A DNA stretch of 64,000 bases from Paragonimus skrjabini miyazakii (Eukaryota; Platyhelminthes; Trematoda; Plagiorchiida; Troglotrematidae), in assembly GCA_014338405.1 (NCBI GenBank), contig JTDE01021207.1, positions 13,517-77,516 on the forward strand, read 5' to 3'. Made by a program: the position numbers and the translations under genes. Of the stretch, positions 25,690-37,015 are shown piece by piece. Within the stretch, counting starts at the first letter, position 1; every line of letters begins with the position of its first letter. The notes under the pieces are model-generated. The model saw nothing but the letters and a program-made list of their open reading frames with translations, made no database searches and was not told the origin of the DNA.

Positions 25690-25928
25690 AACACCTACCA
25701 CTGATGAGTAGTCGGGCAGTTGGTTAATTTCAAGTAGGACATCACTCGCAACTGTCACAGACAAATAGACTTTCCGGTCGTCCCCTTTCGAAGAGAAGCA
25801 CTAGACTCGAGTTTCGCTCTCATTACAGCTCGTCAGTAGTGCATAACATCGCCATTACCGGGACTATAACTCCGGACATGCTTTCATGGGGCAAACGCGT
25901 AGACCCCTGTGCCAGTGACCTCACATTT
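25690..25928 (-). mobile_element. tRNA-headed hammerhead repeat (SINE-like), near full length
   Basis: On the minus strand the unit begins with a decayed tRNA-like head: box A-like tggcacaggggt and box B-like gttatagtcc near 25863-25925. It continues with a hammerhead at 25842-25798 and a tail containing aaagtctatttg and cttgaaattaacca, ending near the actcatcagtgg block at 25692. Block order is the same as in the copies at 28235-28490 and 32140-32398. This is the architecture of the schistosome SM-alpha-type repeat: an RNA polymerase III head with a hammerhead ribozyme. Confidence 0.75.
25798..25842 (-). ncRNA. Hammerhead ribozyme, nearly intact
   Basis: Read on the minus strand, stem I is GCACTA paired perfectly with TAGTGC. 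The core is CTGACGA. Helix II is a GCTG...GAGC hairpin with one mismatched pair. GAAA follows. Helix III is the tiny self-complementary ACTCGAGT. The cleavage triplet is GTC. All invariant core nucleotides of the hammerhead consensus are present. The very short palindromic helix III suggests cleavage as a dimer, as proposed for related satellite and SINE hammerheads. Confidence 0.75.
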
Positions 25929-25930
25929 GA

Positions 25931-26010
25931 TTTCGAAAGGGCCGACGGGAAAGTCTATCGGAATGCGACAGTTGCGGTCAATTGTAAGTGATATTTAACT
26001 TGAAACATCT
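25931..26010 (+). mobile_element. Partial tail of the hammerhead repeat, inverted to its neighbour
   Basis: The sequence from ttcgaaagggccgac to aacttgaaac matches the part of the repeat downstream of the hammerhead, on the plus strand. It abuts the minus-strand copy at 25690-25928, so the two form a head-to-head inverted pair. Confidence 0.7.
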
Positions 26011-28234
26011 ACTACTTAAGGTGCCATACCTCGCAAAATTGTGTATATCCTTGACATGTTTAAAATTATACATTTGGTTCGCATTTTTATGAGACTAGCA
26101 TGTGTACCATCGCGTCACTGACTTCACTTCAAGCAGGGTCGACTGCTCTTATCTAAATTCTTGACAGAGTTAACTTATGATCAGCTCGTGAGCAAAATGC
26201 ACGTTGTTTTTTTTTTAAAAAGGATTGACTGAAAAGTCTATCTGAGTATATAAGGTGCGGTAAGTTTTCAATCATTTTCAATCCTGAGTTTCAAAGATTA
26301 GCATTTACAACAGTGAAATGATAACAACGGTTGTCTACTGAGTCTCGGTTGGAAACAGGCAAAATTGGCACGTGTTTAATCCAGGATGTGAAATTACAAA
26401 ATATGAACTGACTGTAACTAGCTCATTTTTCTCAAACAACACAGGGATTGGATTACCTTCACTTTGGATCGTACAGTTGTGATTAACACCGATATAATTA
26501 AATTCCCATTCGAGCAAATGCTGCTTCTCGTGCCCTTGTAGTAGTTGTGTAGTTGGATTGACGCGCATATTCTTAAAAGGGGAATCGACAACTAAGTAGT
26601 GACAGATTGTTCCAACCGCGGATTCTGACAGCTGAGAATTTTCACAGTTCATTACATTGTTTGTTGTGTGCAACGTTCAGCAAGAAACAGCAAATATCTT
26701 CTTATCTCACACGAATTAGCTATTGACTTCACTTGCTGACTCGTCTTCATGTATTCAGGTTATGTCATTTTTGCTGATGAATTTACGGAGTAGTTGTTCT
26801 TGTTTTTTTTAATCAACCATGACAATCCCTTCGTTCTATTCTTACATTGAGACTGGTAAATGGCTGGTAGTCACAAGCATGGTGAGTGATGTCAGATACC
26901 TCTATGGTGGTTGACGGACCAGATTTAACTTCACTCATTATGTGGCACATGGTCCACATTGAACACAGAACAAACACAACCAGACAGGTGACATATTGGT
27001 TGATATGACTTTGACAATTAGGAGCCACAATACTCGTTGGTGCGGTAGAAACAACGCTTTCTTAAACTGCAGTCACCTTAGTGGTTGGTGTTTTAATATT
27101 TGCCATGTCTGACCCTTTTTCCAATAAATTTCCCTCCTCGTTTACCTCTTCGCTTCCTTAACTCACTTGGTTCGAACTATGTTCTAATTCAATCAAATTC
27201 ATTCGAGGAATTAAGTATTTTAAACAAATAGCACTTTTTCTCCCTGTATCTCAGAGTATTCATCCAAGTATCAAAGTAGAGTCAGTGTGTTAAGACCACG
27301 ACCAAATATTCGCGGTTATCAGTTGAAAAACTGCACTGAAGTTTGGTCTGACGTTTCACGGTTCCGATATTCATTCTAGTTTGTTCCTGTCAATTACTAA
27401 CACTACGGGCCCATCAGTAACCCACTACACCTTTAATCGGAGCGGGAATTTTAATCTTGCGTTCATGTTGGAGGAACGAACTTGCTTATCGTTAATATAT
27501 TAATCTCACAACTGTCACTGTCCCATCAACACACGTAAACAATCACATGTGAATAATGCTCAGGTTACCCACTTATATCGGGAGTACACACAATAATTAT
27601 TCTATTAACCCCAGCCGACGACTCAGTAATCCGAAAAATTCGTTGCGTTTGAAAACACGGTTTTCGTTTAAACCGCTTGTTGTGAAGATATATTTTATCA
27701 TTTTTCATAATTGTGACTGTTTTTTGGTACGTCTTTAAATCATATATCTGTTGTCCCATTAGCCCAAGTTATTAGACTTCAATATCTTTTCGGTTTTGCT
27801 ATCTCTGTTTATCTTAGTTCTTTGGATTATAGATGTAGCACACTGTGCTTTCAAGATGTATATTTACTTATGCTTTCAGCCATGTTTACAATACAATAAC
27901 ACCTATAATTACTGTTGCTTAATCGTGATGTTTGGCTGTTGCACGTCAGCTGGTACTCACAGGTAACGGCATCTTTTAAAGTACCCTCACACAACAATGA
28001 GTACAATCGGTTTGTACTTCCATTACTGGCCTCCCCTGTCAGCTAGTGCTAATGTATGTATTTAGAAAAAATCTATTCACCCATGCTGTTAATCTAGTCA
28101 TTTGTAAAAACAGATAAACAATAAGATCTCTGGGTCACAATTAACCCTAGGGTATGTTCGTCACCTTGAGAACCAACATCATATAAATCACAGCCAAGCA
28201 ATACCGACCGTTTAAGAAACTGACAAATCCGGCT
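26011..28234 (+). other. Intronic, no supported exon
   Basis: No splice-bounded exon or repeat was recognised. A 112-codon minus-strand frame at 26335-26673 has no motif. Confidence 0.4.
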
Positions 28235-28490
28235 ATCGCACACTCACAAGCAAAAGTGGTTGAGTGTTCACATATGATAGTCCGGTTGTGCCTAATGTGA
28301 GGTCAATGGCGCAGTGGTAAACACGGTTGCCTTATGAAAGCAGGAGTTCCAGTCCCGGCATTGGTAAGGATATGCACTATTGATGAGCTCGAGTCTAGTG
28401 CTTCTGCTGTTCGAAAGGGGTCGACTGGAAAGTCTATGGGAATGCAGAAGCTGCGATTAATTGTGGGTGATGTTCAACTTGAAATCCGGC
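28235..28490 (+). mobile_element. tRNA-headed hammerhead repeat with ribozyme deletion
   Basis: The copy begins with a conserved leader (cacaagcaaaagtggttgag, acatatgatag) and then the tRNA-like head aatggcgcagtggtaaacac with box B agttccagtcc. The hammerhead region at about 28371-28400 reads TTGATGAGCTCGAGTC, so helix II and GAAA are missing. The tail (actggaaagtctatggg to aacttgaaat) is well preserved. The tail is close to the copies at 32140 and 32463. This copy can no longer cleave itself. Confidence 0.8.
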
Positions 28491-28998
28491 TACTTTGTTA
28501 TAGTAAGACAGGATGGACAGAAAGCTGTCGGCAGAAACACTGCTTTCTAGATCGCATCTTACTACTTTACTGTTACCTACGAACAACTGAGAAATTACAC
28601 AGTTGTATTTTCAAACTTCTCCCTTGACCTGTTTGCCGTTTTTATTGCCATCTTCAGTTGCCCATGTGGTTTAAACTCATGCTTAATCTTCACAAAAGTA
28701 GCCATAGGTGAGCTATTAAAAAGCTTGATATTATTGATCTATTATAAAGGCACTTACAGATTGATAACAAATGATCAAATGATGCGAGAGAATGCGTAGC
28801 GGATTAGATTTGGCAAAATTAATGTTTTAACCATGTTTCTTTCTCTAAAGTGTTGCTACACTATTCCGTGTTGTTAGTAAAGCTTTGATTCAAGAGTACT
28901 TCTAATAATTCCGTTACCAGAAATGTTCTGAATCTGCCCCTCTTCTAAATTGACCCGTAAAAGGTGCATTCTGCTTTCTTCGTTTTGCTCATTTACAG

Positions 28999-29301
28999 GA
29001 TCTCTCAAGCCACAGCACTTCATCTGAGATGACAGCGATAAGAAAGACACTGGAATCGAGCATTTTTGACTTGCAAAATAAATTGCAAAGTCATGAGAAT
29101 GTTTTGCTTGACCAAGGAACGCACGTCATGCTGTCCCGTACATTGAACGAAACGAAAAACTGGCTCCGGGGAGATAGCAAAACTCGGAGTGTTGAAGATT
29201 ATACACAGCGTCTTGAAGAGCTTCGACGTTTAGAAAAGCAATTGGAACCGCAATTTCGGGAAGCTCAGAGAGAAATATCTAACTATGAACAGTTGTTAGA
29301 G
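28999..29301 (+). CDS. Exon D: Hsp70/Hsp110-type C-terminal helical lid, first part
   Basis: The exon follows a CATTTACAG acceptor and ends at a GAG|GTACTT donor. It is 303 nt (101 codons), phase 0 at both ends. The protein is strongly helical. It contains LESSIFDLQNKL (about residues 18-29), corresponding to the LESYAFNM-type helix that opens the lid in Hsp70 proteins. It then has LNETKNWLRGD (about 51-61), matching the family's ENWL/INWLD motif, and a VEDYTQRLEELRRL block (about 68-81) followed by EPQFREAQ, matching the EY...L.EL....PI segment. This order is the established lid pattern of the Hsp70 superfamily. In the cell such lids close over bound substrate. Here the neighbouring exons are Ser/Pro-rich instead of the substrate-binding beta domain, which is unusual. 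Assignment is by motif recall, not by alignment software. Confidence 0.8.
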
Positions 29302-32139
29302 GTACTTTTTTAATGTTATGTACAGTAGTTCGTTTGCAGCCAAGTTAAAGATTTGTCCGTTTTTCCATCCTATAGACTGATGAAGAACATATTTACGTGA
29401 TTATAACTGTCGTTTGAAGTGTAGGTAAGAATTACGCCGTCAAGTCGAGTCAACCGCTCCATGTACGTTATCAGGTGTTCGTTCATCGTTGGCATCACCT
29501 ACACACAGTTGTCAATTTATTTTTTTTGGTCACTTCCTGTGTAACACATGGACCGCTTTAAAATCCCGCTTCATGACAGATTATGGTAAGAGCAATCAAA
29601 GCTTCTCCTCTAGATCCAGTGCATAATGTGAATATTGATTTGGATGAACAGAATTGATAGAACCAGACTAAATTTTGTATATTTGCACCAGAATAATGCG
29701 GATTCGTCGAGCCAAGGAAAAAGTAACCAGTTTAGCACGATAAATGCATTGGTCATCTTGCGAGGAGTTTGTTTTCTTTTATTTCTGTCCAGGGAAAAAT
29801 ATCGAATCACTGTACGAGTAGTAGCAGGAATCTGGTGCATTGACAAAACAAAAAACGTGTTAGGCTTAAAAATATTTCGAGTGTCGAACACGAAGTGTAG
29901 CTCCTCTAACTTTCAAGAGGGCATTTTATCAAACATGGGCTGTCTGCTTAAAATTACGGCCTAATTGGGTAGCATACAAGCTGGTCTTGTGGACGAGGTT
30001 AGGTAGCCACCACATATTGTCCACAACCCTTAAAGAGTTGTCCACTTTTGACTAAGAACCCTGTTCAATTTGGGCCAAATGAGCGTAAATGTTTCTGAAC
30101 TGTTCAAGGTAGAATAAGTGAGACCTAATTTCTCAGATTTTAAAGATATACAGATAAATTTTGAGAAGACTGGTTCTAAGTACGGTTAATTGACCAATAT
30201 GCGTGATAATTGGCCTCATTCTTATACCTTTGACATTAATCTTTAATGTAAGTTGAGCATGTGGAACCACTTCAGTATCCTGCAAAAATGGTATCCTGTC
30301 AAATGCATGAATGCACAGGCATCCTGCAGGCGCTATCTCAGCTTGACCAATCACAACCAGACAGCGCTTTGTGTGATACAAAAGGGAAACTAATCAGGCG
30401 GATAAGTCTAAAAGATTGTGGGGAACGAACAATCTAATACTTTGTATAAATGTATTTATACTCTTGATGGTGTGAAAAGAAGGTAAGAAAAAGAAGTGCA
30501 TGGAGTTTTCATTTTGGAAATTATCTGGCGTCATGGCATTGAGTTTCTGAGACTCATGGTGTCAAGTATAAATGAGAATGGATCACCAATTCTCTGTGCA
30601 AACACACATCTGCAGTGACTTGTCAGTAATGCGAGGATTGCCAGGCCACTTCGACAGGAGACACAACAACTGTCCTATTAACTCTAATTGATGACCCCAT
30701 TGCTGCTAGTCATTGATGGAAACAGATGATAGGAACAGATAAATCCAGATTATTTCTCTCTCAGAAAAATGACCGTAGGTGTTAAAATACTTTAAATAAG
30801 GAGTTCAGCACTCTCACAGATCTCTTTAAATCGTTTTTCACCCGTTTCTGTGGAGCCGCTTGGTTAAGTCGATCATGTGAACTCACCATATTGAAAAAAA
30901 TAGACCTAGTGATCCACTGTGATGCACGATTCAAAAAACGTATAACTTTGAAATGATATCATTTCGTGAACTCTGTTCGGTAATAAACATGCAAAACCAG
31001 ATGAGCAACTAAATGGATAACTCATATTGTGACAGCAAAATGATTGAAGACTGCGTTTATAAGCTGTTTCATCAAAATCCATCGAAACCATGGCAAATTC
31101 ATCATCACTATGAACTTTCATCGCGCGATGAGTTAAGTTTCGGTTTGTCTCTATCACCATGTCTTCTGATTACTGAACGCAAATACGAGGTACGCTGCAT
31201 ACATTTTCGACAAAATGCCGAATCAACGACGGAACGAACACCTGGTCCCTAACCACGTTTGACTATGACAACGATTATGTGGTGACTCTCATTTACTGTC
31301 TTCATATGTGTACTGCTATTCGATTGGTTGACTGTTATTCAGCTCCTCCTACATAAAAATAGTACTGCTATTGCACTTGAATTGAGTCACACAACGACAG
31401 CTGGTGAAAAACGGATCATTCACTCCGATTTACTACCAGCAAGTGTACGAAGTAACATATGCACACAATTTTCCCCTCTTGATTCGAGCATTTTGAGACT
31501 TCCCGACATCGTATATGTGGTTCATGCACATCTGTTACTGTGACTAACTGAGACGGATGGATCTATCCGTCTCACACATTATTTTTTCTGTGTTAATCAC
31601 CCACCTGTTGCAGCTAAGTTAGTTAATCAGTGAACTAATCCTTTTCTGCCCACTTTGTTGACCTTTCGACCAAACATTTTACTTCCGAAAGAGTGTTTGG
31701 AAGTTACTTAGTGGAAGTTTGATCATCAATTAAAATCTACCAGCTAGAACAAATTAAGAAACTGGCTCCTTTTTTCGTTGGTAATTACCATTTACAGCCA
31801 TCAACTGGGGACTTTTGACTTTCGATCATCATTGTTAGGTTAATTTACTACATTTTTAACAAGTGGAAGCAAAATTTACTTTTCAGTGGGTAAAACTCCG
31901 TCGCTTACCTGGAGGGTAGCCTGCTCCCTGATACACTGATTGATCATGTGCCTACCATTCACCTGGATCAGATAGGCCGGCTATGTTGAAAGAGTTGACG
32001 GTTCAAGACAAACCTGATGTTCATGTGTCCTCATTCTAGGTTAATGTACTGAATACTAGTTACTAGCCAGACATAATGTAGAACACTTAAAACCGATTCG
32101 AAAATAGTTGACAATCAACTGACACAAAAAGTAGTTTCA
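29302..32139 (+). other. Intronic, no supported exon
   Basis: Open frames of 80-110 codons occur at 29610-29964 on both strands, overlapping, and at 30906-31252. None has a motif or matching splice borders. Confidence 0.4.
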
Positions 32140-32398
32140 AGTTGAAAATCACCCACAATTGATCGCAGCTGTTGCATCCCCATAGACTTTCCAGTCGGCC
32201 CCTTTCGAAAAGAAGCACTGGACTCGAGTTTCGCTCTCATTAGAGCTCGTCAGTAGTGCATATCATCGCCACCGCCGGGACTTGAACCACGGACATGCTG
32301 TTCATGAGGCAATCGTGTTTACCACTGCGCCATTAACCTTACATTAGGCACGACCGAATTATCATATGTGAACGCTCAACCACTTTCGCTTGTGAGTA
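32140..32398 (-). mobile_element. tRNA-headed hammerhead repeat, full-length copy
   Basis: Best preserved copy. On the minus strand, from 32398, there is a leader (acaagcgaaagtggttgag, acatatgataattc), then the tRNA-like head with box A tggcgcagtggtaaac and a consensus-like box B ggttcaagtcc. The hammerhead follows at 32259-32215, and then the tail to the gcagctgcgatcaattgtgg block at about 32145-32170. Internal RNA polymerase III promoter elements are therefore visible. The tail forms a perfect inverted repeat with the plus-strand partial copy at 32470-32515. Confidence 0.85.
32215..32259 (-). ncRNA. Hammerhead ribozyme, nearly intact
   Basis: On the minus strand stem I is GCACT/AGTGC with a C-A mismatch at the pair next to the cleavage site. 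The core is CTGACGA. Helix II is a perfect GCTC-TAATGA-GAGC hairpin. GAAA follows, helix III is the palindrome ACTCGAGT, and the cleavage triplet is GTC. Compared with the copy at 25798-25842 its helix II is better and its stem I slightly worse. Activity, if any, probably needs dimerisation because helix III has at most three pairs and a two-base loop. Confidence 0.75.
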
Positions 32399-32462
32399 AT
32401 GATCAGGTTATCGATTGGAGTTAACAGATGGTAACTGTGTCTCCATTTCGAGACGATCGGGC

Positions 32463-32572
32463 AACCTGATCTATGGGGATGCAACAGCTGCGATCAATTG
32501 TGGGTGATGTTCAACTTGAAATTAACCAAATCCCCGACTACTCATCAGTAACAAAAAGTAGTCACTGGCTAA
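32463..32572 (+). mobile_element. Partial tail of the hammerhead repeat, plus strand
   Basis: It begins at ctatggggatgcaacagctg and ends at the cgactactcatcagta block, so it preserves the 3' end of the repeat unit. The first 40-odd bases are the exact reverse complement of the neighbouring minus-strand copy, which suggests a recent inverted duplication or a snap-back event. Confidence 0.75.
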
Positions 32573-32617
32573 ACATGACCAGGCAGTCCGCAGTTTACAA
32601 TCTCAAAATTTTTTAAA

Positions 32618-32715
32618 AGGAGCCAACTGTAAAGTCTATATGAATGCGACAGCTGTGATCAGTTGTGGGTAATGTTCAGTCTGTATGATAATCTAATCCC
32701 CTACCACTGATCAGT
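32618..32715 (+). mobile_element. Second partial tail of the hammerhead repeat
   Basis: A more diverged plus-strand tail (gtaaagtctatatgaatgcg to ctaccactgatcagta), about 150 bases after the previous partial copy. The cluster therefore holds one full and two partial units. Confidence 0.7.
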
Positions 32716-34822
32716 AATTCCAGAATCTATTCAGCTTCTTTCTCCCATTATCCGGTCAGACTTCGTGTCCGCATACTCTGCTCGGACCTTGAGGTCAAGT
32801 CGTCTATCAAAAAAAAACGAACAACGTCATCCAAACAATCGGTAACAGTTGTCCCATGCTGCTCGACGTAGTGATTCAAACTTACAGTGGTAGTCGGACT
32901 TCGTTTTTATCAAGCAGACTGAGAATCCTTACTGTGCAAGGGATTCATATGAAAGCAATAAGGATGTTCTGCTATAGAAATTCACTGCTAACATGAGTTC
33001 TTTTTCAAGCTAGGCTGATCATCTGTAAGATTATTACCCGTTTCCTGCAAGCCAAGCATGGTCAGGGGCCAAGCATACGACCGTTTTGGTTATGAGTGAA
33101 ATGGTATTGTTAATATTGATGCCTGAAGATATGTACAATTCATAAGAGGGAAAAATCATTGTTTTAAAATTCATCCTTCTATGGGGGATCTCTAAGTTTC
33201 GTAAGAAGGAGAACAATCATACCACGTGTATCGAATCATTGCTTGACCACGTAGATAACCATTCCATAGAGTTATCAACACCATATCCGCCCGCATGTTA
33301 ATTTATTATTAGTAATGCTGTTTACGTCATTCTTGATTGTATAAATCCAGTTACCTATGGAATCGATATAGTTCAGCATGCCATCGTCAAGTTGCTGTGT
33401 TAATCATGCTTCATAACTTGAATTCCTCAAAATTATAGGAGTTAACCCTTTCACCCTCTGTATTACGGTGTACGGTCAGGGGATCTTATTTTTGTTCTTT
33501 TATTTATGCAGATTTTTATCTCATCTCAACATTATACTCGTAAACTATCTAGAGTGGTAGGTTTGCAACAACAACAACAACAACCTCATCCTCAAACTCC
33601 CTACATTATACTATCTGTGCCGAATGATCAGTGTGTTTCCACAAATCGCCATATACTAGGAAGCTAACTGTTTATTACTGTACTCTTTTCTAATGGTTAT
33701 ACTACTCTTTTGTTATGTTTGCTAGTATATTTGTTAATAAGTCGTTGTGTTAAATGTTTTGCCCAAACGCTCTGGTATATCCGTAAATGCAACTGCTCAT
33801 TTATGGTCATACTCTCGGTTCGCGACATCTGGTGACAAATTTATCAACTTTCTCCTTATTCTCATCCACTACAAACAGCATTTGTCCAAAATCATCAGAT
33901 ACCTAAGTCATTATTTACACGAACTGCCGCACGGAGAGAACATTTCTAATTTGTTTCTCATACTGTCTTTATGGTAAACAGATAGTTGTTAACGGACCTG
34001 TAGCATGCTTATGTTTTTGCGTTTTTCTTCGTCATATAGATACAATTTCACTGTTCTTAGCCCCATTCGGTCTCCACAGTCTTTAGTTTTTCCGTTTTTT
34101 TATCTCGTACCATTCATTCATACGTATTGATGACAACAACACTCGTCGATTATAGCGTCGTTGTCTACTGTTTAGTCATTCACAAAATAAACGGATGCAC
34201 TTACGTTTTCTCCCCTCATTGAATAAGTTCATCTGGCTGAACATTCACGTCTCGAGTGTAATGAAACTTGTTTGATTTTGCTTAGTGTATGTGTGAACGA
34301 GTTGAGACGAGCTAAAGATAGAATCGGTAATCATATTTGTTGTAGTTTTCGTTGTAGTAATTCCGATACTTTCCACAACTGGTTGTTTCAACAGTTTTAA
34401 ATATATGAACCATACAGTCAGTAATAAGTGGCTACGGATTCCGTTATTTCGACCTGACTTTCATAGTTATGTTTAAACAGTTTCACAGTTCTTTTCTAGA
34501 GGGCAGTTGAATTTGTTCATTTTTATGCAATAATTTTACTATGAATCTACTCACAGTTTTCACAGTCTACAGTTTAAATGTGCAAGCCTCTGGGTCAGTG
34601 GTTAAGCGTCACCAAAACATACCGTTATCGATTATCAACCAGTTATTCTTACAGTTTGCACCTCATGTCTGAATATTCCTCAATGATTTTCCGCAGGCTC
34701 ATGCGCGACCGCATTTCCTTCTTCGTATCAGAGCCTAAATAATTCAATGTGTTTGTTAGACTGCTTGCCTGTTTAGAGCTCTTCGAATCATATTGTAATT
34801 CTACCTTGAACTTTTCTCTCAG
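32716..34822 (+). other. Intron D-E, remainder
   Basis: Apart from the candidate micro-exon at 33512-33556 and a short CAA repeat beside it, nothing is supportable. Confidence 0.4.
33512..33556 (+). CDS. Candidate 15-codon cassette micro-exon
   Basis: A long pyrimidine tract ending TATTTATGCAG precedes a 45-nt open stretch, IFISSQHYTRKLSRV, which ends at a GTG|GTAGGT donor; both borders are phase 0. Read through past the donor, the frame continues into a short Gln run from a CAA repeat. The Hsp110-type lid aligns well when exon D joins exon E directly, so this would have to be an optional insert. The splice signals are good, but the coding evidence is weak because of its length. Confidence 0.3.
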
Positions 34823-35011
34823 AGAATCCGGAACCAACTGGACCGCGACCGAAACGGTTCAGAACATTTATCAACATCCAAACAAGCCCGGTTGCAAAAT
34901 CTGTTGGACGAAAGCGAATATTGGCTCGTCTCCTATTTGGAACAATCCGGATCTACGGTTCCATCAGATTATACCGGTACACCAATGCAGTATTTTCGTG
35001 GGAAAATTAAA
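34823..35011 (+). CDS. Exon E: Hsp110-type lid, second helical part
   Basis: The acceptor is TTTCTCTCAG and the donor is AAA|GTGAGC. The exon is 189 nt (63 codons), phase 0 at both ends. It continues the helix of exon D (RIRNQLDRDRNG). It then carries HLSTSKQARLQNLLDESEYW followed by LVSYLEQSG. This is the place where Hsp110/HSPA4 proteins, but not canonical Hsp70, have a second E...EWM-type helix after a DHLD-like turn. It ends GKIK, which joins ELNQSYNDIL of exon F and reproduces the KIKEL junction of the HSPA4 tail. This second repeat is the main reason to favour Hsp110 over Hsp70. Confidence 0.8.
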
Positions 35012-37015
35012 GTGAGCTACTACTTCATCTACGTGATTGGTGCACAACAACATGTTTCTATCCTGATCACGAGAATTCATCACATCACACCACCACGTGA
35101 TATGGATTGATTTCCATTTGTGGTAAACAAAAAATGAAATCCATGTAATCTACTGATCACCCTAACCATCTAAAACAATATATGTATGCGTGTTACCGAT
35201 TCTTATGTGACGCAAAATCGTAAACAAAGCACCATGTAGATGAATTCAAAGGAATGGTCGATAGGTAACAAAATCATGTGTCAAAACTGCCCTTTAAAGT
35301 CTAGAATCTGGTTGCCAGTGACATAAGAATGAGATTTCTGAAACGTTCGCCATTCCTACGCTATTTAATCGTCCCTAGCTTTCAGACAAATTGGTCAAGT
35401 TTTGTCAACCTTCACACCACAGAGCTTGCTTAGACAACATAATCACCGACTTCAATCTGATCAATATTGCTATCTGATAAAAATGAGTTCAGCCATTTGT
35501 GAATCAGATTTTATTTGACAAGAAGCAATCAACTATTCACGTTAGCCCAACAATGTTTATCATTTGAACTTTCAGGTTAACATTGTTAGGTCGTGAGAAT
35601 GGTGTTCTATGATAAATTCTATGACATCTCACCCACACATTGGTAAAATGTGTTTCAATTAATCATCAAAGTTGAGCCAAATTTGCGGTTTGCGTAAACG
35701 TTAACAAATATAGTTTTCATGTTAGAAATTATGCTAAATTAGATGATGGGCTGGAACCTGTAAGACACAAATTCAAAAGCTTACACATGCATGTCTGATG
35801 TGAAGATACATCCTTTACATGTGACATGAAAAAGGCCTTAATCAAATCAAAACTGCTGTGTTTTACGGCAAAGCGGACACACCCTTCAGAGATCGCTCGA
35901 GTACTTAAGAACTGAGTTTGTCTTCGGTCGACAGTGATTGTCTGTATGTAATCGCAAATTTTATTACAATTCAGAAGGAGAATGGGACCAATGTAGACTA
36001 TTTCGAAAAGGTAATCATTAGTTCACTCCTACATTGTATTTCCAATCTATGATTGCGGTGATGAAAGCAGAGGCAAAATTAAAAACTTGAACCGAAGAAT
36101 AGGCAAGACTCTTTATTGTATTGTGCCCCCGTTTACAATTTATTGTGATTAAGACTTACTGTGATGATTTTTCATGTTGATGCAGTTTCAACAAAATAAT
36201 TTCGCCGAAAAAATTGCCAAACGTTCATTTTATACCAATTTGATCTTCACTTAACTAATTGTAAATTATGTCCTATCAGTTAGAAAAATTTAGGTGGAGG
36301 TTTGGTAGGATGATTGAACGTTGACGGGGATTTCCCGATCAAAAGATGTGCCATCCATGGTATCTTCTTACCGTTCAAACTGACCATATCGAAGTGATAG
36401 TATGACTTAACAAGTAGAAGTTTATCCACAGTCTATCGATGGCGACTTACTAAGATTGTCTGACGTGAAAATCTCTCTTATTGTATCACTAATAGCATCA
36501 AGTTTATTTTGAAAGAAAACCATGAATGTGAAGCTGATATTGCTAATTTGTCCAAACTGAGACAGAGAAAGTTTACAAGATGTAAATGCACACAGTAATA
36601 ATCATCACGACGATAATGTCTTGAGCATTTATGAAGTCATATTGTTTCCATCCATCAGTCATTCAGTCAGTACATATTTACTGATGTTCATTTTGTACCT
36701 AAGCCAAAGTATCAGTCAGTCAGTAAATAACGGGTGCTCGAATCGTTTGTTCCTGATTGTAAGAAAGGAACCTGCTTCTTCAGATTTTCCTATGCCATCG
36801 TACTTTGTCCCTTGAGTTTTATCTATGAAAAAACGGCATTACATTCCTGCTGTAACTCGACCAAAACACGTTTGGGTGGCCATTGAAATAAGAGAATTCT
36901 CCCGTGCAAACTATCAATCTATACTAGAGAATGAATCAAATATTGTTACACCACTGATTATTTATACGTATGTACATATATAAATATATTAACTACTATC
37001 TGAATGTCAATACAG
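35012..37015 (+). other. Intron E-F, nothing seen
   Basis: No repeat or exon is recognisable. Confidence 0.45.

Noticed and set aside
25700..25720. ctgatgag in the repeat tail as a hammerhead core
   Set aside because: No GAAA box, helix II or cleavage triplet follows at the right distance. The true hammerhead of this copy is on the minus strand at 25798-25842.
29610..29964. Two overlapping open frames of 93 and 109 codons on opposite strands just after exon D
   Set aside because: Neither resembles a protein family, and they mirror each other. Probably a stop-poor stretch.
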